The notes: generated by a model not told the origin, from the sequence alone. A stretch of DNA of 64,000 bases from Streptomyces tuirus (GCA_018195615.1 JAGTPG010000002.1:1922001-1986000), one strand, 5' to 3'. Counted from the first letter of the stretch, positions 29,491 to 38,462 are shown. Numbers and translations are program-made.

Positions 29491-30162
29491 ATGGCAGTCA
29501 CCGACGAGGCGATCGAGAAGATCAAGGGCATGATCGTCTCCGGCGCCCTGCGGCCGGGCGACCGGCTGCCCAAGGAGAGCGAACTGGCCGCCGACCTCGG
29601 CCTGTCCCGCAACTCCCTGCGGGAGGCCGTACGCGCGCTGTCCCTCATCCGGATCCTGGACGTCCGGCAGGGCGACGGGACGTACGTCACCAGCCTCGAC
29701 CCGCAACTGCTGCTGGAGGCGCTGAGCTTCGTCGTGGACTTCCACCGCGACGACACGGTCCTGGAGTTCCTGGCGGTACGCCGCATCCTGGAGCCGGCCG
29801 CGACGGCCATGGCGGCGCTGCGGATCAGCGAACAGCAACTGGACGCGCTCACGGCCCAGCTGGACAAGCTCGGCGACGCCCCGTCGGTCGAGGACCTGGT
29901 CGCCTGCGACCTGGAGTTCCACCGGGGCATCGTGCAGAGCTCGGGCAACTCCGTGCTGTGCTCGCTGCTCGACGGTCTGTCCGGCCCCACCACCCGGGCC
30001 CGGATCTGGCGCGGCCTCACCCAGGAGGACGCCGTCGCGCGCACGCTGCGCGAGCACCGGGCGATCCTCGGCGCCCTGCGCGACCGGGACGCCGAGGCGG
30101 CGCGCTCGTGGTCGACGGTGCACATCGCGAGCGTCGAGCAGTGGCTGCGCTCCACGCTGTGA
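29491..30162 (+). CDS. GntR-family regulator, FadR subfamily
   Basis: The 223-residue protein has the GntR winged helix (LRPGDRLPKESELAADLGLS, NSLREAVRALSLIRILDVRQ) and an all-helical FCD effector domain with DLEFHRGIVQSSGN and EHRAILGALRDRD, which carry the metal-binding Asp and His residues. It is intact. ATG 29491 is chosen for GGGAGG six bases upstream; a TTG at 29470 in the same frame has its purine run too close. It follows the glycerol operon but the terminator in between makes it separate. Target genes are unknown; the next gene is 156 bases away. Confidence 0.88.
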   Translation: MAVTDEAIEKIKGMIVSGALRPGDRLPKESELAADLGLSRNSLREAVRALSLIRILDVRQGDGTYVTSLDPQLLLEALSFVVDFHRDDTVLEFLAVRRILEPAATAMAALRISEQQLDALTAQLDKLGDAPSVEDLVACDLEFHRGIVQSSGNSVLCSLLDGLSGPTTRARIWRGLTQEDAVARTLREHRAILGALRDRDAEAARSWSTVHIASVEQWLRSTL

Positions 30163-30318
30163 CCAGTGCCTTACTCACTGCTCGGATGAATCCGGGGTGT
30201 TCAGGGGTGGTTCGCGGGGCAGTGATGGGGTCACTCCCCTGCGAGGGGGCTGCGGGCGCCCCCTTGGCACGCCGTAAGGTTGGGGGGTACGCGAGGGTAC
30301 GTCGGAAGGAGGCGCTGG

Positions 30319-31304
30319 GTGATCGAGCTCGAGGGGGTTCCCGAGCTGATCGACCCGGTCATGGTGGCCGCGTTCGAGGGCTGGAACGATGCCGGCGACG
30401 CCGCCTCCACCGCGGTCGCGCATCTGGACAGGGAGTGGAAGGGCGAGGTGTTCGCGGCGCTGGACGCCGAGGACTACTACGACTTCCAGGTGAACCGCCC
30501 CACGGTGTTCATGGAAGCGGGCGTCCGCAAGATCACGTGGCCGACGACAAGGTTGTCGGTGGTCCGGGTCGGGGCGAGAAGCCACGCGATCTGGTCCTCG
30601 TCCGGGGTATCGAACCGTCCATGCGATGGCGTTCGTTCTGCAACGAACTGCTGGGCTTCGCCCACGAGCTGGGCGTGGAGCTGGTGGTCGTCCTGGGCGC
30701 CCTGCTCGGCGACACCCCGCACACCCGTCCGGTTCCGATCAGCGGGACGACGTCCGACCCGGACCTGGCCCGCCGCATGGACCTGGAGGAGACCAAGTAC
30801 GAGGGCCCCACGGGCATCGTCGGCGTCCTCCAGGAGGCGTGCACGCACGCGGGCGTGCCGGCCGTCTCGCTGTGGGCGGCGGTGCCGCACTACGTGTCCC
30901 AGCCGCCGAACCCGAAGGCCACGCTGGCCCTCCTGAACCGGCTGGAGGACCTGATCGACGTGCGCATCCCGCTGGGCGAACTGCCCGAGGACGCGCGGGC
31001 CTGGCAGGTCGGCGTGGACCAGCTGGCCGCCGAGGACAGCGAGGTCGCCGAGTACGTCCAGTCGCTGGAGGAGGCCCGGGACACCGCCGAGCTGCCGGAG
31101 GCGTCGGGCGAGGCGATCGCCCGCGAGTTCGAGCGCTACCTGCGGCGCCGGGACGGCGGCGGGCCGCCCGCGACCGGCGGGCACGCCACGGCGGACGGCA
31201 GCGACAGCACGTCGTACCTGCGGGACAACCCCAGCGGCCGTACGCGACCGCCCAAGCCGCCGAAGCCGAGCGGCACGGACGACGAGGAGTCGTCGGAGGA
31301 CTGA
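30319..31304 (+). CDS. PAC2-family protein (one apparent single-base deletion)
   Basis: The protein starts VIELEGVPELIDPVMVAAFE with GWNDAGDAASTAVAHL, the PAC2 family signature found in archaeal and actinobacterial relatives of the eukaryotic proteasome-assembly chaperone. The middle has ELVVVLGALLGDTPHTRPVP and GVPAVSLWAAVPHYVSQPPN. The tail of about 45 residues is polar and disordered. The frame breaks at 30571-30574; one G restores VVRVGGEKPRDLVLVRGIEP. Restored length is 328 residues. GTG 30319 follows GGAAGGAGG. The M. tuberculosis relative Rv2125 lies close to the proteasome genes; a role in proteasome assembly has not been shown to my knowledge. Confidence 0.88.
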
Positions 31305-31359
31305 GTCGCGAGACTGAGTCGCTGGACCGAGTGGCGGGACTCAGTCGGGACTGAGTCGC
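31299..31359. repeat. Cluster of 11-base repeats at the PAC2 gene end, start of the gap 31305-31611
   Basis: GACTGAGTCGC occurs at 31299-31309, 31312-31322 and 31349-31359, with a degenerate copy GACCGAGTGGC at 31325-31335 and an inverted partner GACTCAGTC at 31338-31346. The first copy contains the TGA stop of the PAC2 gene. The inverted copy can pair with any direct copy, giving alternative hairpins. Downstream, GCGCCCTC and GAGGGGCGC around 31370 form another small hairpin. No gene is seen in this 307-base gap. Confidence 0.7.
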
Positions 31360-31567
31360 AGGCCGGAGGCGCGCCCTCGTCCGTCGAGGGGCGCCCAGGC
31401 CGTCACGGCGTACGGCCACCAGCGGACGTGGGCCGGGCCGGGAGACCAGCCCGCCGGCCCCGTCGGCCGCTGCGGCGCACATGCCCGTCGGCGAGCAGGC
31501 GCGGGGCGACGCGGATGCGGCCGGAGCCCGCGCGGCCACGCGCAACCGCCGCACCACCCACACGCCA

Positions 31568-31597
31568 GAGGGGCGTCCCCACCGGGAGACGCCCCTC
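31568..31597 (-). terminator. Terminator after mshC
   Basis: GAGGGGCGTC (31568-31577) and GACGCCCCTC (31588-31597) form a perfect 10-base stem with a 10-base loop, 14 bases beyond the mshC stop. Confidence 0.75.
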
Positions 31598-31611
31598 CCA
31601 TCCGTTCTCGA

Positions 31612-32841
31612 CTACAGCGCCACGCCGAGCAGCGCGTCCACCGCGCGGGAGACCACCCCGGGCGCGCCCGTGTCCGTGCCGCCGGTCTCCTCCTGGAGTG
31701 CGGCCCAGCGGTCGACCGCGGCGAGCGCGGCCGGGGCGTCCAGGTCGTTCGCGAGGGCCTCGCGGATCTCCTCCACGAGCGCCTCCGCCGGTGGCCCGTC
31801 GGGGCGGGACACGGCGGCCCGCCAGCGGCCGAGCCGCGCGACGGCGTCCGGGAGGACCTGGTCGGTCCACTCCCAGTCGGCGCGGTAGTGGTGGGCGAGC
31901 AGCGCGAGCCGGATGGCGACCGGGTCGACGCCGTCGCGCCGGAGCTTGGAGACGAAGACCAGGTTGCCCTTGGACTTGGACATCTTCTCGCCGTCGAGGG
32001 CGACCATGCCGGCGTGTACGTACGCCTTGGCCATGGGGAACTCGCCGGTGAGGGCCTGGGCGTGCGAGGCGCCCATCTCGTGGTGCGGGAAGGCGAGGTC
32101 GGAGCCGCCGCCCTGGATGTCGAAGCCCATGCCGAGGTGGTCGAGGGCGATGGCCACGCACTCGATGTGCCAGCCGGGCCGTCCGCGCCCGAGCGAACCG
32201 CCGTCCCAGCTGGGCTCGCCCTCGCGGGCCGCCATCCACAGCATCGGGTCGAGCGGGTTCTTCTTGCCCGGCCGGTCCGGGTCGCCGCCGCGCTCGGCGG
32301 ACAGCAGCCGCATCGCGGCGGCGTCGAGGTTCGAGACCTTGCCGAAGTGCGGGTCGGACTCCACGGAGAAGTAGACGTCGCCTTCGAGTTCGTACGCCGC
32401 GCCGATGTCCCGGAGCCGCTCGACGAGCGGGACGATCCCGGGTATGGCCTCGACGGCGCCTATGTACTGCCGCGGCGGCAGCATCCTGAGCGCCGTCATG
32501 TCCTCACGGAAGAGGGCCGTCTCCTGCTCGGCGAGCGCGGCCCAGTCGAGACCGTCGCGCTGGGCCCGCTCCAGGAGCGGATCGTCGACGTCGGTGACGT
32601 TCTGGACGTAGTGAACCTGCCGCTTGGTGTCGAGCCACACGCGCTGCACGAGGTCGAACGCGTTGTAGGTCGCCGCGTGTCCCATGTGGGTGGCGTCGTA
32701 CGGGGTGATGCCGCAGACGTAGATACGGGCGACGGGACCGGGGTCGAGGGTGACGAGGCCGCCGGTCGCGGTGTCGTGGATCCTCAGGTCGCGGCCCTGA
32801 CCAGGCAGGGCGGGGACCTCGGAAGCGGGCCAGGCATGCAT
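31612..32841 (-). CDS. mshC: L-cysteine:glucosaminyl-inositol ligase MshC (mycothiol synthesis)
   Basis: MshC joins cysteine to GlcN-inositol with ATP, the step before acetylation in mycothiol synthesis. It is a cysteinyl-tRNA synthetase paralogue: IYVCGITPYDATHMGHAATY has zinc ligand Cys43 and the HIGH-type signature HMGH (52-55), and GEKMSKSKGN is the KMSKS loop. The anticodon-binding end of a true CysS is replaced by a short helical domain, and length 409 fits MshC rather than CysS (about 465). The gene is intact. ATG 32841 has no good ribosome site but a TAGGCT hexamer six bases upstream, so a leaderless message is likely. The three genes upstream on the same strand recur beside mshC in actinobacteria. 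Confidence 0.93.
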   Translation of the reverse strand: MHAWPASEVPALPGQGRDLRIHDTATGGLVTLDPGPVARIYVCGITPYDATHMGHAATYNAFDLVQRVWLDTKRQVHYVQNVTDVDDPLLERAQRDGLDWAALAEQETALFREDMTALRMLPPRQYIGAVEAIPGIVPLVERLRDIGAAYELEGDVYFSVESDPHFGKVSNLDAAAMRLLSAERGGDPDRPGKKNPLDPMLWMAAREGEPSWDGGSLGRGRPGWHIECVAIALDHLGMGFDIQGGGSDLAFPHHEMGASHAQALTGEFPMAKAYVHAGMVALDGEKMSKSKGNLVFVSKLRRDGVDPVAIRLALLAHHYRADWEWTDQVLPDAVARLGRWRAAVSRPDGPPAEALVEEIREALANDLDAPAALAAVDRWAALQEETGGTDTGAPGVVSRAVDALLGVAL

Positions 32842-32847
32842 GCCTTG

Positions 32848-32857
32848 AGCCTAACCG
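32848..32857 (-). promoter_or_regulatory. Putative -10 region of mshC, leaderless
   Basis: On the minus strand CGGTTAGGCT ends six bases before the mshC ATG. TAGGCT fits a Streptomyces -10 box, which would place the start of transcription at or next to the A of the start codon. The same ten bases occur upstream of metH at 24041-24050. No consensus -35 is evident. Confidence 0.5.
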
Positions 32858-32935
32858 GACTGAAGTTCCATATACGAATGGGAGCGGGCCGGACGGCCGA
32901 GAAGGCGCTCTTGCGATGAAGCGGCGGCTGTGCTG

Positions 32936-33766
32936 CTACACGGGTGGCCAGGGAATCGCCGGCCATTCCCCGCTCGGCTCCGGATGCTTCCCCGAGGCGA
33001 GCAGCGCGCCGACCCGGGCGCGCGTGGCGTCGATCTCGGCGGCGGTGATCAGCGGTTCGAGCCGCGCGGCGAGGGCCCCGCCCTCGGCCAGGTCCCTCCT
33101 GAGGCCTTCGAGGGCGTCGACCGCCTCCTGGGTGAGGGGCTCCCCCGCCCACCCCCACAGCAGCGTCCGCAACTTGTTCTCGACGTTGAACGTGACCCCG
33201 TGGTCGATCCCGTACAGCCGCCCCTCGCCGGTGGGCAGCAGGTGCCCGCCCTTGCGGTCGGCGTTGTTGAGTACGGCGTCGAGCACCGCGAGCCGCCGCA
33301 GCCGCTCGTCGTCGGCGTGCACGAGCAGCGCGGTGCGTCCGTCGCCGACCTCGGCGAAACCGATCGCCTTCCAGCCCGGCTCCGGCTCCTCGCCGTCGAC
33401 CAGGGCGAGCAGGTCCGCCTCGGGCGCCACCTCGACCCACAGCTGGCACATGCCCTCGCCGTACGGCCCGTCACGGAGCACGGTGGGCGGTACGAGCCCC
33501 CAGCCGGTGGCCTCGGAGACCTCGTACGCGGCGACCTCGCGCTGGGCGAGCGTCCCGTCGGGGAAGTCCCACAGGGGCCGCTCCCCGGCGATCGGCTTGT
33601 AGACGCAGGCCGCGTCCCGGCCGTCGTACGACACCGTGCAGTAGAGGGCCGCGTTGGACGCCTCACGGATGCGGCCGCGCACGGTGAGTTCGCCCCGGGC
33701 GAGCAGCTCCGCGGTGTCCGAGGGAGGTGTCACGCTCCGCGGCGGTATCCGTTCTGGCGCGGACAT
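32936..33766 (-). CDS. Conserved actinobacterial protein beside mshC, kinase-like fold (SCO1664 family)
   Basis: The 276-residue protein matches my memory of a family named for SCO1664, distantly like PI3/4-kinase or HipA-type folds: AALYCTVSYDGRDAACVYKP has the Lys of a nucleotide site, VLDAVLNNADRKGGHLL has an HRD-like N-N-x-D segment, and LYGIDHGVTFNVENKLR has a DxG-like metal motif. Those residues suggest ATP binding, but no reaction is established. ATG 33766 lies inside the end of the upstream DUF3090 gene (37-base overlap), with GGAAGGAC before it, so translation is coupled. It is intact. The mshC gene follows about 95 bases on. Confidence 0.8.
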   Translation of the reverse strand: MSAPERIPPRSVTPPSDTAELLARGELTVRGRIREASNAALYCTVSYDGRDAACVYKPIAGERPLWDFPDGTLAQREVAAYEVSEATGWGLVPPTVLRDGPYGEGMCQLWVEVAPEADLLALVDGEEPEPGWKAIGFAEVGDGRTALLVHADDERLRRLAVLDAVLNNADRKGGHLLPTGEGRLYGIDHGVTFNVENKLRTLLWGWAGEPLTQEAVDALEGLRRDLAEGGALAARLEPLITAAEIDATRARVGALLASGKHPEPSGEWPAIPWPPV

Positions 33767-34320
33767 ACGTGTCCTTCCGGGTCGAGCGGGAGGCTGCACA
33801 GCGGGCACGGCGGCCGCCCGGCGTTGACGACGTCGAGGGCGCGCTTGGCGAAGGCCCTGGCCTGCGCGCCGGTGAGCCGGACCCGCAGCATCGGGGGACC
33901 GTTCTCCTCGTCCTGGAGCAGCCGTTCCTCGGCCTCGGCGAGGTCCTCCTCGGACTCGGCGTCGAGCTCGACGAGCGCCTGCGCCTCGACGATCATGAGC
34001 TCCTCGTCGCCGTCCCAGGCGAGAGCCATGGTGCCGACCCGGAACTCCTCCTCGATGGGGGTGTCCAGCGGGGCGGTGTCGGTGATCTCCGACGGTGCGA
34101 CGGCGGGGACGGATGCGCTGCCTCCGCTACGGCGTACGACCTCGTCGAGCAGTTCGTCCATGCGTTCGGCGAGCGCTGCGACCTGGGTCTTCTCCAGGGC
34201 CACGCTGGTCACCCGGGTGCCGGCTGAGGCCTGGAGGAAGAACGAACGACGCCCGGGCAGTCCGACCGTACCGGCCACGAAACGCTCCGGATGGTCGTAG
34301 AGGAACACCTGACGGGACAC
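33730..34320 (-). CDS. DUF3090 family protein
   Basis: The 196-residue protein begins VSRQVFLYDHPERFVAGTVG, the family start, with GTG 34320 after GGAGACAGGAC. A central acidic region (EEEFRVGTMALAWDGDEELM) precedes LRVRLTGAQARAFAKRALDV and a C-terminal possible zinc knuckle, PCPLCSLPLDPEGHVCPRQN (Cys-Cys-His-Cys). Function is unknown. It overlaps the downstream SCO1664-type gene by 37 bases and is 78 bases after the phosphatase gene; these three and mshC travel together in actinobacteria. Association with mycothiol metabolism is inferred from that context only. Confidence 0.82.
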   Translation of the reverse strand: MSRQVFLYDHPERFVAGTVGLPGRRSFFLQASAGTRVTSVALEKTQVAALAERMDELLDEVVRRSGGSASVPAVAPSEITDTAPLDTPIEEEFRVGTMALAWDGDEELMIVEAQALVELDAESEEDLAEAEERLLQDEENGPPMLRVRLTGAQARAFAKRALDVVNAGRPPCPLCSLPLDPEGHVCPRQNGYRRGA

Positions 34321-34398
34321 GTCCTGTCTCCATTGGAATCGTGGGAACCGTGTGACCACGGCACTGCTGCGACCGCTTCACCCTACTGCGGCCGACGA

Positions 34399-35085
34399 TC
34401 ACGGTGCGCCCGCACCACCCCCGACTTGGGCCTCGTCGCCCGGCGGTTCCTCGCGCGGCACGAGCGACGTGAAGTTCCCGGTGTCGCCGAGGCGGACGAG
34501 AAACGGTCGCAGTCGTGTGTAGCGGATCGCGGTGATGGAACACGGTTCAACAGAAATCCGCTGGAAGAGGTCCAGATGAAGTCCGAGTGCCTCCGCGACA
34601 AGAGACTTGATGATGTCGCCGTGCGAGCACATGAGGTAGACGGCGTCGGCGCCGTGGTCGCGCTCCACGCGCGCGTTCCACTCGCGCACGGCCTCGGCGG
34701 CGCGCGTCTGCATGGCCCGCATGGACTCCCCGCCGGGGAACGCCGCCGCGGACGGATGCGCCTGCACGACCTCCATCAGCGGCTCGTCCTTGAGCTCGTC
34801 GAGCTTGCGCCCGGACCAGTCGCCGTAGTCGCACTCGCCGATGCGCTCTTCGATGCGGGGGGTGAGTTCCGGCCGGGCGTCCAGAAGCGGCCGGATCGTC
34901 TCCTGACAGCGCTGGAGCGGGCTGGTGACGATCTCGGCGAGGGGCAGTTCGGCCAGGCGCCCGGGCAGCGCGGCGGCCTGCTCGGCGCCGCGTCCGTCGA
35001 GGGCGACACCGGGCGTCCAGCCGGCGAGCAGTCCCTCGGTGTTGGCGGTGGAACGTCCGTGCCGGACCAGGATCAACGTGGGCAT
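34399..35085 (-). CDS. Histidine phosphatase (phosphoglycerate mutase-like), MSMEG_4193 type
   Basis: The 228-residue protein has the RHG motif LILVRHGRSTANTEG with catalytic His9, Arg in TSPLQRCQETIRPLL, acid Glu in IGECDYGDWSG, and the second His in LMCSHGDIIKSLV. The core is about 200 residues, followed by a short polar tail. Substrate is unknown; this subgroup is distinct from glycolytic mutase. ATG 35085 lacks a ribosome site, but TACGCT lies seven bases upstream, suggesting leaderless translation. It is divergent from corA and leads the conserved mshC-linked set on the minus strand. Confidence 0.87.
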   Translation of the reverse strand: MPTLILVRHGRSTANTEGLLAGWTPGVALDGRGAEQAAALPGRLAELPLAEIVTSPLQRCQETIRPLLDARPELTPRIEERIGECDYGDWSGRKLDELKDEPLMEVVQAHPSAAAFPGGESMRAMQTRAAEAVREWNARVERDHGADAVYLMCSHGDIIKSLVAEALGLHLDLFQRISVEPCSITAIRYTRLRPFLVRLGDTGNFTSLVPREEPPGDEAQVGGGAGAP

Positions 35086-35100
35086 GCGGTCCAGCGTAGG

Positions 35101-35116
35101 CGCACGCGCGCGTGCG
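35101..35116. promoter_or_regulatory. Perfect 16-base palindrome between divergent genes
   Basis: CGCACGCGCGCGTGCG is its own reverse complement and lies in the 61-base gap between the phosphatase and corA starts. It abuts the putative -10 of the phosphatase gene. It could be an operator, though alternating CG runs also arise by chance in this genome. Confidence 0.4.
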
Positions 35117-35146
35117 GTGTCGTTCGAGTGACGGGAGACTCGCTTC

Positions 35147-36141
35147 GTGATCGTCGACTGTGCCATCTACCGCGACGGACACCGGTCGGAAGGGCCTGAG
35201 GACTTCTCCGACGCCCTGGGGGAGGCCCGGGCGGCGGGCGGTTTCGTGTGGATCGGGCTGCATGAGCCGACGGAACGCGAATTCGACCATGTCACCCAGG
35301 AGTTCGGGCTGCATCCGCTGGCCGTGGAGGACGCCCTCAAGGCCCACCAGCGACCCAAGCTGGAGGTGTACGACGACTCGCTCTTCGTGGTGCTCAAGCC
35401 GGTGGCGTACGAGCCGCACAGCGACACCGTCTCCTCCGGCGAGCTCATGATCTTCCTGGGCGACTCGTTCGTGGTGACCGTCCGGCACGGCGAGGGCGCC
35501 CCGCTCAAGGCCGTACGGCACCGGCTCGAGCAGGAGCCGGAACTGCTCGGCAAAGGGCCCACCGCCGTGCTGTACGCGGTCGCCGACGCCGCCGTCGACC
35601 ACTACCTGGACGTGGCGACCGAGTTGCAGACCGACCTGGAGGAACTGGAGGCGGAGGTCTTCTCACCGGACAGCGGCGGATCACGGAACACCGCGTCCCG
35701 GATCTACACGTTCAAACGGCAGGTCCTGGAGTTCCGCCGGGCGACCGGGCCGTTGGCCCTGCCGATGAGCCGGCTGGCGGGCACGGCACCGTACGGCGTG
35801 ACGGTGCCGTTCGTGGACGACCGGGCCCGGCCCTTCTTCCGGGATGTCAGCGACCACCTCACCCGCGTGAACGAGTCCGTGGAGAACCTGGACCGGCTGG
35901 TGTCCGACATCCTCTCGGCGCATCTGGCGCAGATGAGCGTCCGGCAGAACGACGACATGCGGAAGATCTCCGCGTGGGCGGCCATGGCCGCGATCCCCAC
36001 GATGCTCGCGGGATCTACGGCATGAACTTCGAGCACATGCCCGAGCTGGGCTGGGTGTGGTCCTATCCGGCGCTGATCGCGTTGATGGCCGTACTGGAGG
36101 TTCTGGTGTTCCGGCTGTTCAAGCGCCGGGGGTGGTTGTAG
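35147..36141 (+). CDS. corA: CorA-family magnesium/cobalt transporter (one apparent single-base deletion)
   Basis: CorA proteins are pentameric channels for Mg2+ and Co2+. The cytoplasmic domain (VWIGLHEPTEREFDHV, HPLAVEDALKAHQRPKLEVY) and long stalk helix (LTRVNESVENLDRLVSDILS) match the family. The frame breaks at 36010-36012, in the first transmembrane helix; one G restores IPTMLAGIYGMNFEHMPE with the selectivity motif GMN, then a second membrane helix and the basic end LFKRRGWL. Restored length is 331 residues. GTG 35147 follows GGGAGA. The stop is ten bases from the convergent ferritin-like gene. Confidence 0.92.
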
Positions 36142-36151
36142 CGCGGGACGC

Positions 36152-36939
36152 CTAGGCGAACTCGGGTTCCGGGGAGGCCGGGCCGCCGAGGGCGTTGCGG
36201 CGCTCGGGCGTCCGAAGCGACACCATCCGGCGCCAGCCGCCCAGCCGTTCGTAGGCGTACATCGCGTGGATGCCCGCCGCGAGCACCGCCGACCTGGTCC
36301 TGGACCAGCCGAGGATGCGGCCCATGTGCGCCATCACCGCGAGGCTGACGTCCCGGTAGATCCGGATCTCGGCCAGCGCGCACTCGCGCAGGGTCCGCTG
36401 GATGGCCCGGCCGTGGCCCGCGTACGCGAAGCGCAGCAGTTCCTCGTGGCAGTAAGCGAGGTGGTTGTCCTCGTCGTTGGAGATCTGCTTGACCGCGCGG
36501 CCGATGTCGGGGTGGTCCGCGAAGTGCTTGCGGAGCAGTTCCATCTGCTCCGAGGCGCGCTGTTCGGTGACCCTGCTGTGCGAGAGGTACGTGACGATGT
36601 CCTGGACCGTGAGCCGCTCGTCGCGCTTCAGCTGCTCGTGCGCGAGGCCGATGCCGTGCCTCTCCAACAGCATGGTGTAGTCGGTCTCCGGCGGCACGGG
36701 GACCGGCTCCAGGCCTCGCTTCTTCATCAGGGCGTTGAAGATCCGGCCGTGCTTGTCCTCGTCGGCGCCGTGCCGGGTGATCTTGGGGGCGAGTTCGCGT
36801 TCGCTCTCGGGACGAGCGCGGCGATCCGGGCGTTCTCCCAGCCGCCCTGGGACTCGCCGCTCGCGGCGATGGAGCAGAACAGGGCGAAGGACTCGTCGTT
36901 GGCGAGGATCTCCTGGAACAGACTCTTGGCCGAAAGCAT
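36152..36939 (-). CDS. Ferritin-like di-iron protein (one apparent single-base deletion)
   Basis: The protein is all-helical with paired carboxylate/histidine motifs: ADEDKHGRIFNALM and SNDEDNHLAYCHEELL are ExxH-type metal ligands, with further acids at NDESFALF and ERHGIGLAHE. This fits the ferritin-like superfamily, but not classical ferritin or bacterioferritin. One base at 36809-36811 restores IAALVPESERELAPKITRHG; restored length is 262 residues. ATG 36939 follows GGGAGAGG. The last 60 residues contain a hydrophobic helix (TRSAVLAAGIHAMYAY). Role could be oxidase or metal handling. About 250 bases upstream are non-coding. Confidence 0.75.
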
Positions 36940-37141
36940 CGTGAGCACCTCTCCCGCGCACGTGCGCGTACTGCAGGATTCCGCAGGTTTCCGCAAAGAA
37001 CGAGTCAAGTGCGGGGCGGTCGGTGCTGCAACAGGTGTGCCGGACAACTCCGCCGAATGGAGGACGTGGAGGCGACTGTGCCGGGCGCACGGAGGTCGGT
37101 ACGGCGTAACCGCCTCAGGCCCGTCGCGTTGTTCCGCGTGA

Positions 37142-37181
37142 CGGCCGTGGCGGGGAAGACCCCGAGCCCCCACCACGGCCG
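37142..37181 (-). terminator. Nested hairpin after the LLM oxidoreductase gene
   Basis: CGGCCGTGG (37142-37150) pairs with CCACGGCCG (37173-37181), and inside it CGGGG (37151-37155) pairs with CCCCG (37160-37164). It begins eight bases beyond the stop at 37189 and probably ends that transcript. Confidence 0.65.
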
Positions 37182-37188
37182 CGGGAAC

Positions 37189-38244
37189 CTACGCGAGCCC
37201 GGCGCGTTCCAGGGCCTCGACGCCGGCCCGCAGGGACGCGAGCCGCTCGTCCAGGGTGAATCCGGCCGGAGCCAGGCTGAGGGTGGTGACCCCGGCGGCG
37301 GCGTAGGCCTTCATCCGGTCGGCGATCCGGTCGACGGAGCCCAGCAGAGTCGTGCTGTCGATGAGGTCCTGCGGGACCGCGGCGGCGGCGCCCTGCTTGT
37401 CCCCGGACAGGTACTTCCGCTGGATCTCGGCGGCCTCCTTCTCGTACCCCATGCGCTGCGCGAGCTGGTTGTAGAAGTTCTGCTTGGCGCTGCCCATGCC
37501 GCCGACGTACAGCGCGGTGTAGGGACGGAAGGTGTCGGCGAGCGACGCCACGTCCTTGTCGTCGCCGACGGCGAGAGGCAGGGTCGGGCAGACGTCGAAC
37601 CCGTCGAGGGTCTTGCCCGCCTTCTCGCGCCCGGCGCGCAGATACTTGATCGCGGTGTCCTCGAGGTGGTCGGCGGAGGGGAAGATGAGGAGCGCGCCGT
37701 CGGCGATCTCCCCGGTCTGCTCGAGGTTCTTCGGGCCGATCGCGGCGATGTACAGCGGGATGTGCTCGCGCTGCGGGTGCACGGTCAGCTTGATGGGCTT
37801 GCCCGGGCCGCCGGGGAGGGGGAGGGTCCAGTGCTCGCCCTCGTAGCTGAGTCGCTCGCGGGTCATGGCCCTGCGGACGATCTCGACGTACTCGCGGGTG
37901 CGGGCGAGGGGCTTGTCGAACTTGACGCCGTACCAGCCCTCGGAGACCTGCGGGCCGGAGACGCCGAGGCCGAGCCGGAAGCGGCCGCCGGAGAGGGAGT
38001 CGAGCGTCGCCGCGGTCATCGCGGTCATGGCGGGCTGGCGGGCCGGGATCTGGAAGATGGCGGAGCCGACGTCGATCCGTTCCGTCTGGGCGGCGACCCA
38101 GGTCAGCACGGTGGCGGCGTCGGAGCCGTAGGCCTCGGCGGCCCAGCAGACGGCATATCCGAGCCGGTCGGCCTCCTGGGCGACGGCCAGATTGTCCGCG
38201 TCCATTCCGGCACCCCAGTAGCCGAGGTTGATACCGAGCTGCAT
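37189..38244 (-). CDS. LLM-class F420-dependent oxidoreductase
   Basis: The 351-residue protein is a luciferase-like monooxygenase fold enzyme: MQLGINLGYWGAGMDADNLA at the start, VGSAIFQIPARQPAMTAMTA, and LGLGVSGPQVSEGWYGVKFD are the cofactor-side blocks of F420-dependent relatives. The C-terminus GSVDRIADRMKAYAAAGVTT is the family's closing helix and strand. Coenzyme F420 is normal in Streptomyces. The substrate is unknown. The gene is intact, monocistronic by spacing and ended by a hairpin. ATG 38244 has GGGGATGCGGC upstream. Confidence 0.9.
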   Translation of the reverse strand: MQLGINLGYWGAGMDADNLAVAQEADRLGYAVCWAAEAYGSDAATVLTWVAAQTERIDVGSAIFQIPARQPAMTAMTAATLDSLSGGRFRLGLGVSGPQVSEGWYGVKFDKPLARTREYVEIVRRAMTRERLSYEGEHWTLPLPGGPGKPIKLTVHPQREHIPLYIAAIGPKNLEQTGEIADGALLIFPSADHLEDTAIKYLRAGREKAGKTLDGFDVCPTLPLAVGDDKDVASLADTFRPYTALYVGGMGSAKQNFYNQLAQRMGYEKEAAEIQRKYLSGDKQGAAAAVPQDLIDSTTLLGSVDRIADRMKAYAAAGVTTLSLAPAGFTLDERLASLRAGVEALERAGLA

Positions 38245-38462
38245 GCCGCATCCCCTTACCCATCAGTAACGTGCCTTGTGCCCAGACCATAGCGCGGGGT
38301 GGCGCCTGCGGCACGAGGCGGGTCGGCGGGGTGCTGTCGCCCAGCTGCGGGCAGTCGTGCCGCTGAGGCGAGGGCCCGGCCCAGGCACCCACGCCGAGCG
38401 CCTGGAAAACCATCGTCCACAGCCCCCCACACGAAAGGCTCTGGCCAGTAATCTCGGCGTTC

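Noticed and set aside
32842..32935. SigR-type promoter before mshC
   Set aside because: GGAAC occurs but the GTT element is at the wrong distance; TAGGCT near the ATG is a better candidate.
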